Assembly: GCF_036456085.1 (NCBI RefSeq)
Contig: NZ_CP138632.1
Span: forward strand, 806,001-870,000
DNA length: 64,000 bases
Direction: 5' to 3'
Source: Veillonella parvula
Lineage (GTDB): Bacteria > Bacillota > Negativicutes > Veillonellales > Veillonellaceae
Part shown: piece by piece, positions 18,355 through 26,190 of the stretch
How positions within the stretch are numbered: the stretch's first letter is position 1
Layout of the letters: each line of letters opens with the position of its first letter
Notes under the pieces: generated by a model
The model's database searches: none
What the model was told of the DNA's origin: nothing
Seen by the model: only the letters and a program-made list of their open reading frames with translations
Position numbers and translations under genes: made by a program

Positions 18355-19461
18355 TTACATACGTTCCATAATTAAAGCCGATCCTGTGCCTCCTGCACCA
18401 GCAATAGCGCATAAACCATAACGACCACCACAAGATTCTAAAGCAGCCATACAGTGAAGCACTAATATGGCGCCAGAACATCCATAGGGATGCCCATAAG
18501 CTAACGCTCCACCAAACATGTTATATTTCCCAATATGATTAGGATAAGTCTTATCAAAAAGAACATCAATAATGGCAAAGGCTTCATTCCATTCCACTAC
18601 GTCAATATCATCCATAGTTAAACCTGTACGTTTTAAAATGGCTTCTGTGCTTTCAAGGGCACCCTCTGGACTAAACTGGGGATTTCCTGCCCAAGGTTTG
18701 ACGCTATGAATTTTAAAAGGCCCTTTTTTATTAGATAAATATACAAAGGCTGCTCCATCATGAGTTAAACACGCATTGCCTGCATTTGTAATAGAGTCAG
18801 CTCCCAACAAAGGTTTCATCCTAGACAAGAGTTTTTCGTTCATCGTAGGTCGAATACATTCATCTATACATCTTTTACCATCTATAGTAATAGGCATAAT
18901 ATATGACTGTAAATATGGGTTATCTAAAGCTGCTGATGCTCTTTGATGACTGCCAATAATATGCGGATATAAATCTTCCTTTGTTACATTGTATTTATGA
19001 ATAGTCCGCTCGGCCCCTTTGAGCATGGCTAAAGGCGATTGATCTTGGGGCGTAAATTGAGCTACCTTATAGGGACCTTCTCGGTCATCCCCAGATGCAT
19101 ACACCCGCTCTGGCTGTAACGACGAACTTTCAATACCGCCTGCAATAGCAGAATCCATAATACCAGACACAATATGTGCATATGCTATCTCAATACTCAT
19201 CAAAGCTGAGGCACATTGCATATCAACGGTGATAGCAGGCACAGAATTTGGTAAATTACACATAAGACCCATGAGACGGCCAAGGTTACCACCAGTACCA
19301 ACTGCATTACCACAGAAGATTCCATCTATATGTGAAATAGTATAACGATTAATTATTTCATCAATTACTTGAGAGCCCAAAATCTCGGGTCTCATATGTT
19401 TATATTGTCCATTTAAAACGCCGATGGGACTTCTAAGCCCACCATGAATATATACTGACAT
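18355..19461 (-). CDS. Thiolase (acetyl-CoA acyltransferase family), biotin-operon associated (YhfS-like)
   Basis: The ATG at 19459-19461 (MSVYIHGGL) follows AGAAGGAG; the longer frame begins before this site. 368 residues. The nucleophile is in DMQCASALMS (~85), WNEAFA is the NEAF motif, AYGHPYGCSGA carries the catalytic His, and CAIAGAGGTGSA the second Cys. All thiolase residues are therefore present. Thiolases join or split acyl-CoA units. Context (MaoC-like protein, BioY, ligase, BirA-like operator) suggests a role in making or remodelling an acyl chain linked to biotin supply. A terminator-like hairpin separates it from bioY. Confidence 0.87.
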   Translation of the reverse strand: MSVYIHGGLRSPIGVLNGQYKHMRPEILGSQVIDEIINRYTISHIDGIFCGNAVGTGGNLGRLMGLMCNLPNSVPAITVDMQCASALMSIEIAYAHIVSGIMDSAIAGGIESSSLQPERVYASGDDREGPYKVAQFTPQDQSPLAMLKGAERTIHKYNVTKEDLYPHIIGSHQRASAALDNPYLQSYIMPITIDGKRCIDECIRPTMNEKLLSRMKPLLGADSITNAGNACLTHDGAAFVYLSNKKGPFKIHSVKPWAGNPQFSPEGALESTEAILKRTGLTMDDIDVVEWNEAFAIIDVLFDKTYPNHIGKYNMFGGALAYGHPYGCSGAILVLHCMAALESCGGRYGLCAIAGAGGTGSALIMERM

Positions 19462-19483
19462 ATATACTCCTTCTATTAAAAGC

Positions 19484-19509
19484 AAAAAAGAGGCATCCCG
19501 CAGAATGCC
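19484..19509 (-). terminator. Internal terminator/attenuator between bioY and thiolase
   Basis: On the minus strand GGCATTC-TGCG-GGATGCC (arms 19503-19509 and 19492-19498, one G-T pair) is followed by TCTTTTTTG. It ends 23 bases before the thiolase start, so it probably lowers expression of the thiolase and ligase relative to bioY by partial termination. Confidence 0.65.
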
Positions 19510-19523
19510 ACTTTAATTGTATT

Positions 19524-20036
19524 CTAAATTTTAACTTTAGTTGCTAACCAAGAAGCAACCAGACATTTTACGATATCTCCAGGAATAAATGGGAACATGA
19601 CTACAGGCAAGGCCGCCCAAAGTTCTGTTTTTGTAACAATCATAAAACCTGCTACACCAAAGAGGTACACTACAGGAATGGTAATCACAAGAGATCGCCA
19701 GGCATAAGAGAAAAAGCTTTTTTTAGAACCTTTAAATATACTTAGTAATGTATATGCAACTGGCCAAGAAAAAATAAAGCCACCTGTTGGTCCCAACAAT
19801 TTGCCAAGACCAGCCGTACCGCCAACAAATACTGGTAACCCAACTGCACCAAGCAAAATATAAATGATAAATACGATAAGTGCATCCTTAGGCTGTAACA
19901 ATAGGCCGATTAATGTGGCTACCAAAGTCAAAGCCGTTACCATAGCGGGACTAAATGGCAATGGGAAAGAAATATATGCTGAAATACATAATAAGGCTGT
20001 TAATAAAGCCATTTTTGTTAAACGTCTTGTTTCCAT
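19524..20036 (-). CDS. bioY: Biotin transporter BioY (ECF S component)
   Basis: 170 residues with about six hydrophobic segments. PLPFSPAMVTALTLVATLIGLLL, GLPVFVGGTAGLGKLLGPTGGFIFSW and VMFPFIPGDIVKCLVASWLA are the BioY signature blocks, including the conserved GPTGG and PGD. It binds biotin in the inner membrane and needs an EcfT/EcfA module that is not in the window. TTAGAGGT stands before the ATG; eight bases separate it from the MaoC-like gene. A BirA-like site controls the operon. Confidence 0.93.
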   Translation of the reverse strand: METRRLTKMALLTALLCISAYISFPLPFSPAMVTALTLVATLIGLLLQPKDALIVFIIYILLGAVGLPVFVGGTAGLGKLLGPTGGFIFSWPVAYTLLSIFKGSKKSFFSYAWRSLVITIPVVYLFGVAGFMIVTKTELWAALPVVMFPFIPGDIVKCLVASWLATKVKI

Positions 20037-20044
20037 AATTACCT

Positions 20045-20611
20045 CTAACTAATACATCTTTGTTTCAAAGATGATGAATCTTCATTTTCACCGAAAAACG
20101 TAGCCGAAAATGCCAATGTATCGCCAATGTAACCTTCTACATGAGCATCTTCAGGATATTCCACCAAAGTTACCTTGTCATCTGCAATAACTGGTGCATG
20201 AAAATAAATCGTCATTTGCAGAGCAGATTTACTAATATTCCAAAAATCCCACATCGTTTCTAAAATCATGCAGCCAGGAACAACATAAGGATTCTCACGA
20301 TGGATTGGATTCGTATCATTAATATCATTTACAAATCGTATGACCTCTTCCTTAGAGAAAGATATAGCACCATCTGTTCCCTGTTGGTTTATAGTAGAAC
20401 GAATGTTAAATTGTTTTGGCACTGGTCGTAAATCGACCATTAAGAAGCCAGACGTATCCATAATACCAATTGTGGTGGTTTTAGCTACTTTCGATACAAT
20501 TTCACATAGGGTTCTATCACTACCTGAGGAATCATAATGCATATGTTTAATAACGCTATGTCCCGGTAGGTTCAAATCATTATTACATAATGCTTTAAAT
20601 AATGTTCTCAT
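20045..20611 (-). CDS. MaoC-like hot-dog dehydratase/hydratase, first gene of the bio-type operon
   Basis: 188 residues, cytoplasmic. RFVNDINDTNPIHRENPYVVPG (quoted in part, ~115-136) has the Asp-x-Asn-Pro-x-His pattern of R-hydratase/MaoC hot-dog proteins, where Asp and His are catalytic. The N-terminal half (~1-80) lacks recognisable motifs but may be a second, inactive hot-dog fold. It would hydrate an enoyl thioester or dehydrate a 3-hydroxyacyl thioester. The gene sits directly behind the BirA-like promoter and eight bases before bioY. The family is inferred from one motif block; a thioesterase of the same fold is an alternative. Confidence 0.6.
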   Translation of the reverse strand: MRTLFKALCNNDLNLPGHSVIKHMHYDSSGSDRTLCEIVSKVAKTTTIGIMDTSGFLMVDLRPVPKQFNIRSTINQQGTDGAISFSKEEVIRFVNDINDTNPIHRENPYVVPGCMILETMWDFWNISKSALQMTIYFHAPVIADDKVTLVEYPEDAHVEGYIGDTLAFSATFFGENEDSSSLKQRCIS

Positions 20612-20645
20612 ATAATCACAGTCCTTTTATTTATTCAATATCTTG

Positions 20646-20674
20646 ATTATAATCAACATTATTTCATTCGTCAA
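20646..20674 (-). promoter_or_regulatory. Promoter of the MaoC-bioY-thiolase-ligase operon
   Basis: On the minus strand TTGACG (20669-20674), 17 bases, then a perfect TATAAT (20646-20651). It lies about 35 bases before the first ATG and its -35 hexamer is inside the BirA-like operator. Confidence 0.85.
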
Positions 20675-20701
20675 CAAAAGGCATTGTTCATATGTTAACA
20701 A
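20668..20701 (-). promoter_or_regulatory. Candidate BirA (biotin repressor) operator
   Basis: Minus strand TTGTTAACA (20693-20701), 16 bases, TGTTGACGA (20668-20676). The half-sites match each other as inverted repeats at 7 of 9 positions, and fit the published bacterial BirA pattern TTGTTAACC-N14-16-GGTTAACAA. The right half-site covers the -35 box, so binding would block transcription when biotin is plentiful. Confidence 0.75.
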
Positions 20702-20727
20702 ATATCAAATGAGTTTGAAACTATAAA

Positions 20728-20757
20728 CAAAAAGAGCCTATGACATATATCATAGGC
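20728..20757 (-). terminator. Terminator after galU
   Basis: Perfect 8-bp stem GCCTATGA/TCATAGGC (20736-20743 and 20750-20757) followed on the minus strand by TCTTTTTG. Confidence 0.85.
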
Positions 20758-20784
20758 CCCTCACATGGAAGTCTCATAGATTAT

Positions 20785-21648
20785 CTATTTTAGATCTAAT
20801 TCCTTTAGGTAAGCTTTAAAGCTTTCACCCAATTCTTCGTTGCGCAATGCATACTCAACAGTGGCTTTTAAATAGCCCAATTTATCCCCTGTATCGTAGC
20901 GAATACCTTCATATGCTAATGCATACGTATCCGTTTTAGAGGCTGCCAATGCATCAGTTAATTGGACTTCATTACCTACACCAGGCTTAGTAGCTTCTAA
21001 GATATTAAAAATATCTGGTGTTAAAATATAACGACCTAATACAGCGAGTCGAGATGGAGCATCCTCTTTCTTAGGTTTTTCCACCAAGTTATCAACGCGA
21101 TATAAATTATCAGCCAATGCTTCACCAGATACAATACCATAAGAACTAACTTTATCTTCCGGTACAAATTGAGCGCCTAAAATAATACCAGGATGCTCAT
21201 TATAGCAATCAATCAACTGTTTTAAGCATGGATTTTCTGGATTGTAAACAATATCATCACCAAGTAATACTGCAAATGGCTCATCACCAATAAATGCTTT
21301 TGCACACAATACAGCATCACCAAGTCCACGAGGTGCTTTTTGACGAATAAAGTGAACTTTAATGTCCGCCAAATCCTTGATCATAGCCAATGGTTTATTT
21401 TTACCTTGACTTTGTAATAACAATTCTAATTCAACACTACTATCAAAATGGTCCTCAATAGCACGTTTATTACGACCTGTAATAATTAGAATTTCTTCAA
21501 TCCCAGAATCTAAAGCTTCTTTTACAATGTATTGGATAGCAGGTGTATCGACAATAGGAAGCATTTCTTTTGGTTGTGCCTTGGTAGCTGGTAAGAAACG
21601 TGTACCAAAACCAGCTGCTGGAATTACAGCTTTTCTAATGCGTTGCAT
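20785..21648 (-). CDS. galU: UTP--glucose-1-phosphate uridylyltransferase
   Basis: 287 residues. The nucleotidyltransferase start KAVIPAAGFGTRFLPATKAQPKEM is diagnostic (shown only in part here: AAGFGTRFLPATKAQPKEM). FAVLLGDDIVY holds the metal-binding Asp, and LVEKPKKEDAPS the sugar-phosphate Lys. It makes UDP-glucose, the substrate of galE about 9 kb away, for surface glycans and lipid anchors. It lies 13 bases after the LptD-like gene, so the two may be one transcript; its own terminator follows. Confidence 0.95.
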   Translation of the reverse strand: MQRIRKAVIPAAGFGTRFLPATKAQPKEMLPIVDTPAIQYIVKEALDSGIEEILIITGRNKRAIEDHFDSSVELELLLQSQGKNKPLAMIKDLADIKVHFIRQKAPRGLGDAVLCAKAFIGDEPFAVLLGDDIVYNPENPCLKQLIDCYNEHPGIILGAQFVPEDKVSSYGIVSGEALADNLYRVDNLVEKPKKEDAPSRLAVLGRYILTPDIFNILEATKPGVGNEVQLTDALAASKTDTYALAYEGIRYDTGDKLGYLKATVEYALRNEELGESFKAYLKELDLK

Positions 21649-21661
21649 AGTATTCTCCTAA

Positions 21662-23215
21662 CTAAAAGTCTTTACCTACAAATTTAATTTTCCATTGATC
21701 ATTTTTATTTTTATGTCCATCTTTATATGTTAAGTACATATCGAAGGAGTGTAAATCACGATGCCATGTATAATAGACAGAATCAATATCCCCACTCATC
21801 ATGTTATTCTTAACACTTACAGAAATATCATCAAGGCGAGTCAATTTATAGGTACCACCATAAATAAGCTCTTTTGGAAGCTCTGTCGTATCAAAACGAT
21901 AAGGTGAATTATTGTAGGTAATATTTCGTTGATTATAGCTAACCCATACATTAGCACGATTACCAACTTTAGATTGGAATCTAGCCCCCCAATAAGGCAT
22001 GCTACGGATACTACCATCATAGCCATAGTAGTCACGTTGGTAACCACCTAAGAAGCGCAAATCAGCATTTTTGCCAAGCTTAATCGGATCATGAGAAACT
22101 TCTGCATAATATTCTTTATGAGAACCTTTTACAGAACCCTCTTTCCAATAACCAGCATTAATACCACCACGTACAGTAATTGGAGAATTCCCTACATGAT
22201 ATGTATGAGTATCCAAACGAGCTTCACCTATTTTTTCTACCCATACTGTTTCATCATTATATTCATTAGACTCCTTGCTATACCCAACAGAAGCAGTCCC
22301 CCAAGGTAAATAATGACGATATCCCACCTGAGGTTTAAAACCAGATTTAGAATACCAACGATAGTCAATATAAGCTTCACCGTTTTTACCGATAGGATAT
22401 TCTGTACTACCATGTAAGCCAATACCATCATCGTTACTATACGTAGGTTTTGGTATTAAGGAAAAAATACTAAATTTGCCTTCTTTGTCATGACGCAATG
22501 AAGTCGTATAAGATGGCAAGGATAATACTTTAAAGTTTTTAATATAAAAGGATGGTTTTTTAATAACGACTTTATCACCAGGATATACCTGAATATCTTG
22601 ACCCTCCACACGATAATCTGGAGTATGAACAAAAGCCATTGCATGTTTTGTAGTTACCATGCCCTTTTCCATATGGCCTATTTGACCATCAAAAGTGGCG
22701 TTATTGCCCTTTACATAATAGGGATCGCTCCATCCCATGGCTTGGTCCGCCTCAAAGTGACGATCACTAGTGCGATACGTCATATTTTGACCTGTAATAT
22801 CTTTTGTTTTACCGCCATCTTCCAAATAACGATAGCCCCCAACAGTACGATACTCTGTAGTTTTAGTATTACCTTCAATACGTGGAGCCATCAAAGTTTG
22901 ATTACCTTGAGACACCACAACATCGCCTTGAGCATATACATCACCTGTAGAGCCAGTATAAGACATTTTGTTAGCATCGATACGTGTAGGCAACTGTTCA
23001 GCAGGAGTAGCAGATTTCGCTTTTTCACCACGACGTACAACACGGATATTACTATATTCAGGTGTAGATGCTTTAGAAATTTCTCCTGCATAGGATTGAC
23101 CTACGCTATCCAATGTATCTTGATATACAATAGTTGACTCAGTAGCGGCCCATACAGGTTGTGCTAAACAAAAAACACATGCCGCTGCCAGCCATTGTAC
23201 TTTACGTTTCCTCAT
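21662..23215 (-). CDS. LptD/OstA-like outer-membrane protein
   Basis: 517 residues. Signal peptide 1-23 (ending VWA). Residues ~70-245 are an OstA/LptA-type beta-jellyroll: DANKMSYTGSTGDVYAQGDV, then YRTSDRHFEADQA and YPGDKVVIKKPSFYIKN. Residues ~260-517 alternate polar and aromatic residues like beta-barrel strands (EAYIDYRWYSKSG, ASVGYSKESNEY, NVWVSYNQRNITYN), and the protein ends in Phe, as outer-membrane barrel proteins do. This is the LptD plan for placing LPS in the outer membrane, but shorter than the 700-800 residues usual in Proteobacteria. It could be the true LptD of this diderm Firmicute or a paralogue. Confidence 0.78.
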   Translation of the reverse strand: MRKRKVQWLAAACVFCLAQPVWAATESTIVYQDTLDSVGQSYAGEISKASTPEYSNIRVVRRGEKAKSATPAEQLPTRIDANKMSYTGSTGDVYAQGDVVVSQGNQTLMAPRIEGNTKTTEYRTVGGYRYLEDGGKTKDITGQNMTYRTSDRHFEADQAMGWSDPYYVKGNNATFDGQIGHMEKGMVTTKHAMAFVHTPDYRVEGQDIQVYPGDKVVIKKPSFYIKNFKVLSLPSYTTSLRHDKEGKFSIFSLIPKPTYSNDDGIGLHGSTEYPIGKNGEAYIDYRWYSKSGFKPQVGYRHYLPWGTASVGYSKESNEYNDETVWVEKIGEARLDTHTYHVGNSPITVRGGINAGYWKEGSVKGSHKEYYAEVSHDPIKLGKNADLRFLGGYQRDYYGYDGSIRSMPYWGARFQSKVGNRANVWVSYNQRNITYNNSPYRFDTTELPKELIYGGTYKLTRLDDISVSVKNNMMSGDIDSVYYTWHRDLHSFDMYLTYKDGHKNKNDQWKIKFVGKDF

Positions 23216-23252
23216 GGTTACTAGAACTCCTATTACTTTAAGAATTTGTTAA

Positions 23253-24365
23253 TTATTGATTACGCTTTACAACAACGATAGGTTGAGAAACATTTTCTAC
23301 AGGTTCTTCTGGCTCCTCAACTGCTGTAGCATCTTCAGCTACAGCTGCATTTTCATCAGTATCATTATTTTCTACATATTCTTCAGATTCACCTGTTGTA
23401 TTAGGTACAGTTACAGCATCAGCTAATTCATCATCACTATGAGCTAAACCATCGCCACCAATAACAAGACCTTGAATTGTTACGGAATCTTGAGGTTGTA
23501 CATATACAGTAGCACCAGCTGGGTACTCAATATTTTTACCTTTGATGAAAGCGCCCCCTACAAGCCCAACAGGACCGAGTAGAACTGCGCCCGCCACAGA
23601 TGCACCTGCTGCTTTAACTTCACTACGAGTTTTATCCTTAGCCTCTTTACCTTGTACAGCAGTAAATTCTGTACCATCAATAGCTGGGATTGTATCAAAT
23701 GTAATATCTAACGCACCATTACGACCAAAGGAACGAGCCTTTTTCAAAGAAGTAATTGTTCCGGAACCTACAGTGCCCGCAGGTACTAATAAGACATTGC
23801 CATCCATTACATTTTCTGCAACAGTAAAGGATACAGTATCACCTTCACGACTAGTTTTAGAAGAAACCGCTTCATTTAAAGTCACTTTGAACACTTGGTT
23901 ACCAGACAATGTGCCTACTTGGTTAGTAAGAGACACATTGCTACCATATACCTTTGTCTTCAAAGAAATAATACGTTTTTGTAAGGAACCGCTACCAATG
24001 CGACCATTAACGCTACGTTCCATCTTTTCTACACGGTCTACAAGAGATCCTGCGTTAATGCTATTTTGATATGTATATTCCAATGCATCCATTTCTTCGC
24101 GCAAAGAAATATTAGTACCACTGCCTTCTACAGAATTGTAGAGGGAGTCAACACGTTTGCTCAATGTTGCGGAATTACCATTGAAACCAGTACCATACAC
24201 GGTTTCATCAAGTTGATTAATGCGGTCCACAACAGCACCATCTTGTACAGTTCCATATACAGTAGTTTCTAAAACATTTGTTTTTTCAGTTACTGTACCA
24301 GGAGCGGCAAATGCAGTGCCTGAAATTAGGGATGCCATTAAAAGTGTAAGTACTTGTTTCTTCAT
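23253..24365 (-). CDS. Exported repeat protein, uncharacterised
   Basis: ATG at 24363-24365 (MKKQVLTLL) follows GGAGGAAT. 370 residues. Signal peptide 1-20 (AFA). Residues ~32-141 hold six degenerate ~20-residue repeats of the type LETTVYG-GSLxxRV (LETTVYG, LDETVYG, LYNSVEG, LEYTYQN, MERSVNG, LKTKVYG). Residues ~150-300 form a separate domain with LLVPAGTVGSGTITSLKKA, RNGALDITFDTIPAIDG and a glycine-rich hydrophobic stretch (~255-275). The tail (~310-355) is acidic, then PIVVVKRNQ. It should be periplasmic or outer-membrane associated. I do not recognise a characterised family; the position beside the LptD-like gene suggests envelope function. Confidence 0.75.
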   Translation of the reverse strand: MKKQVLTLLMASLISGTAFAAPGTVTEKTNVLETTVYGTVQDGAVVDRINQLDETVYGTGFNGNSATLSKRVDSLYNSVEGSGTNISLREEMDALEYTYQNSINAGSLVDRVEKMERSVNGRIGSGSLQKRIISLKTKVYGSNVSLTNQVGTLSGNQVFKVTLNEAVSSKTSREGDTVSFTVAENVMDGNVLLVPAGTVGSGTITSLKKARSFGRNGALDITFDTIPAIDGTEFTAVQGKEAKDKTRSEVKAAGASVAGAVLLGPVGLVGGAFIKGKNIEYPAGATVYVQPQDSVTIQGLVIGGDGLAHSDDELADAVTVPNTTGESEEYVENNDTDENAAVAEDATAVEEPEEPVENVSQPIVVVKRNQ

Positions 24366-24408
24366 AAATTCCTCCACAATGTATCTAATGTATAACTGTT
24401 ATACAACA

Positions 24409-24440
24409 GAATAAGCACGGGCCTAAGACCGTGCTTATTC
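24409..24440 (-). terminator. Hairpin after the 148-residue exported protein
   Basis: Perfect 12-bp inverted repeat (24409-24420 and 24429-24440) with an 8-base loop, 34 bases past the stop of the gene at 24474. The T-run behind it is weak, so it may be a transcript-stabilising hairpin rather than a strong terminator. Confidence 0.55.
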
Positions 24441-24473
24441 CCTGAGTCTATCAATTTATATGCTCAGTGGCCA

Positions 24474-24920
24474 TTAAATTTTCAAATCAATAATCGCAGA
24501 TACACCTACGCCTTGAACACGAGATGCACCAACTGGGTTTGTGCTATCAACAGGAACTAAGCCTTTTACACGAACCATACCATTAAAGCTACCTTCTACT
24601 TGAGCAACAGCTTTAACTTCTTCAATGCTAGAAGCAGGCCCAGTAACTTGAGCAGCACCGATATAACCTTTTGTACCAATACTGATAATAGGAACTACTT
24701 TAGTTGTATATTCAGTACTCAAGTTATTTTGTTTCAATAATTTATTTAGGAAAGAGTCAATTTGTGGACCAAATTTGTTAACAACAATGCCGATACCACC
24801 AATTTTAGCTGCACCACCAAGAATGCTGCTAAGTCCACCAGCTTGAGTTGTCAAGATACCACCAAATGCAGTTGTAGTTAAACAAATCCCTAGAACAGCT
24901 GTAATAATCTTCTTTTTCAT
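24474..24920 (-). CDS. Small exported protein, unknown function
   Basis: 148 residues with a signal peptide (1-~27, ending TQA). The mature N-terminus is glycine-rich and hydrophobic (GGLSSILGGAAKIGGIGIVV, ~28-47), followed by an amphipathic stretch FGPQIDSFLNKLLKQ and a beta-rich half (VVPIISIGTKGYIGAAQVTG and the remainder). A good AGGAGG-like site (TAGGAGGC) precedes the ATG. No family recognised. The pattern of signal peptide, glycine zipper and beta domain suggests an envelope protein, perhaps lipid-binding (inference). Confidence 0.7.
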   Translation of the reverse strand: MKKKIITAVLGICLTTTAFGGILTTQAGGLSSILGGAAKIGGIGIVVNKFGPQIDSFLNKLLKQNNLSTEYTTKVVPIISIGTKGYIGAAQVTGPASSIEEVKAVAQVEGSFNGMVRVKGLVPVDSTNPVGASRVQGVGVSAIIDLKI

Positions 24921-25181
24921 AATAAGCCTCCTATAGATACTTATATTTTAACAAATTCTATACATAGATTCTAGTGAAAGTATAAGAACTTACACATAAA
25001 GATACTAACATAATATAGATTTTCGATGAATTCTTAATGAATTTTACGCAACTTAATTTAATGCTATCATCAATGATAAATCGTGTCAACATCTAATACG
25101 AGCTACATCTAGAAAGCTCAAAAATTGAAATAAAAAGATTAACAAAATGATATAGTTTAATTACTTTTATTAATTATAAAT
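24921..25181. other. AT-rich intergenic region with no gene
   Basis: 261 bases between hypE (3' end) and the small exported gene. It must contain the promoter of the exported gene; no clear hexamer pair, hairpin or ORF is seen. Confidence 0.5.
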
Positions 25182-26189
25182 TTAACAAATTCGTGGAACC
25201 TGATCTTCACCTAATAAATCAATCAAACGAACACCTCCAATAGCCGTTTGTAGACCAACCTTACCAATATTTTTATCTAAAGTTTTACCAATTAAAACTG
25301 CTTCGCTTCCCTCTTCAAAACTATGAAGAATCTTGAGAACTTCGTCCGTAACAGATGGTTCAACGATAAGAACTACTTTCCCTTCATTCGCTAAATATAA
25401 AGGGTCATACCCCAATATATTACATACTGACTGCACTTCTTCATGAATAGGTATGGCCGTTTCTTCAACTTTAATGCCTACTTGACTCTGATCAGCGATC
25501 TCTTTTAAAACGGTACCTAGGCCACCACGAGTGGGATCTCTCAACAAAGCAACTTGAGTTCCTACTTTATCTAATACTGCTTGAACCATCTTATTTAGTG
25601 GTGCACAGTCAGTTGTTAAGGAGTCAGATAAATCTAACCCAAACCGTTGCCCCATAACGGCAATGGAGTGATCTCCAATAGCACCAGACAAAATGATATC
25701 TAGCCCTGCTTTCACACGATGTGGACCAATATCTATTCCATCTGGAATCATGCCAATACCAGCAGTATTAATGTAGATTTTATCTACTTCGCCCTTTTTA
25801 ACGACCTTTGTATCACCTGTAATAATTTGAACATTTGCGGCTTTTGCCATTTCTGACATAGTGCGAAGAATTTCATCTAGCTCTTCAAAGGCCAAACCTT
25901 CTTCTAAAATAAGACCACAACTTAAATATTGAGGTATCGCGCCATTCATGGCTAAATCATTCACAGTTCCACAAACAGCCAACTTGCCAATATTACCACC
26001 AGGAAAGAACGCAGGTTGCACCACATAAGAATCTGTAGAGAAGGCCATGCGCCCGGCTGTAACAGGAAACTGGGCACCATCGTGTAGGGGCGCCAATAAA
26101 TCATTTGTAAAATATTTCAAAATAAAACGGTCCGTCAACTCATGACTAAATCGTCCACCATTACCATGGACTAAGCGAACTCGTTCCAT
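25182..26189 (-). CDS. hypE: Hydrogenase maturation protein HypE (carbamoyl dehydratase)
   Basis: The ATG at 26187-26189 (MERVRLVHGNGG) follows GGGAGGATTA; the longer frame starts 19 codons inside hypD. 335 residues, AIR-synthase fold: FSTDSYVV, GTVNDLAMNGA, ITGDTKVVKKGE, LRDPTRGGLGTVL. The C-terminus PRIC carries the cysteine that HypE converts to thiocyanate on the way to the Fe-CN ligand of [NiFe]-hydrogenase. It works with HypF (carbamoyl donor) and HypCD, all encoded nearby. Confidence 0.97.
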   Translation of the reverse strand: MERVRLVHGNGGRFSHELTDRFILKYFTNDLLAPLHDGAQFPVTAGRMAFSTDSYVVQPAFFPGGNIGKLAVCGTVNDLAMNGAIPQYLSCGLILEEGLAFEELDEILRTMSEMAKAANVQIITGDTKVVKKGEVDKIYINTAGIGMIPDGIDIGPHRVKAGLDIILSGAIGDHSIAVMGQRFGLDLSDSLTTDCAPLNKMVQAVLDKVGTQVALLRDPTRGGLGTVLKEIADQSQVGIKVEETAIPIHEEVQSVCNILGYDPLYLANEGKVVLIVEPSVTDEVLKILHSFEEGSEAVLIGKTLDKNIGKVGLQTAIGGVRLIDLLGEDQVPRIC

Positions 26190-26190
26190 A

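Noticed and set aside
22598-23137. Plus-strand ORF of 179 codons opposite the LptD-like gene
   Set aside because: Shadow frame; composition is that of antisense translation and it lacks a ribosome site.
23542-24069. Plus-strand ORF of 175 codons opposite the repeat protein
   Set aside because: Shadow caused by the repetitive, stop-poor complementary strand.
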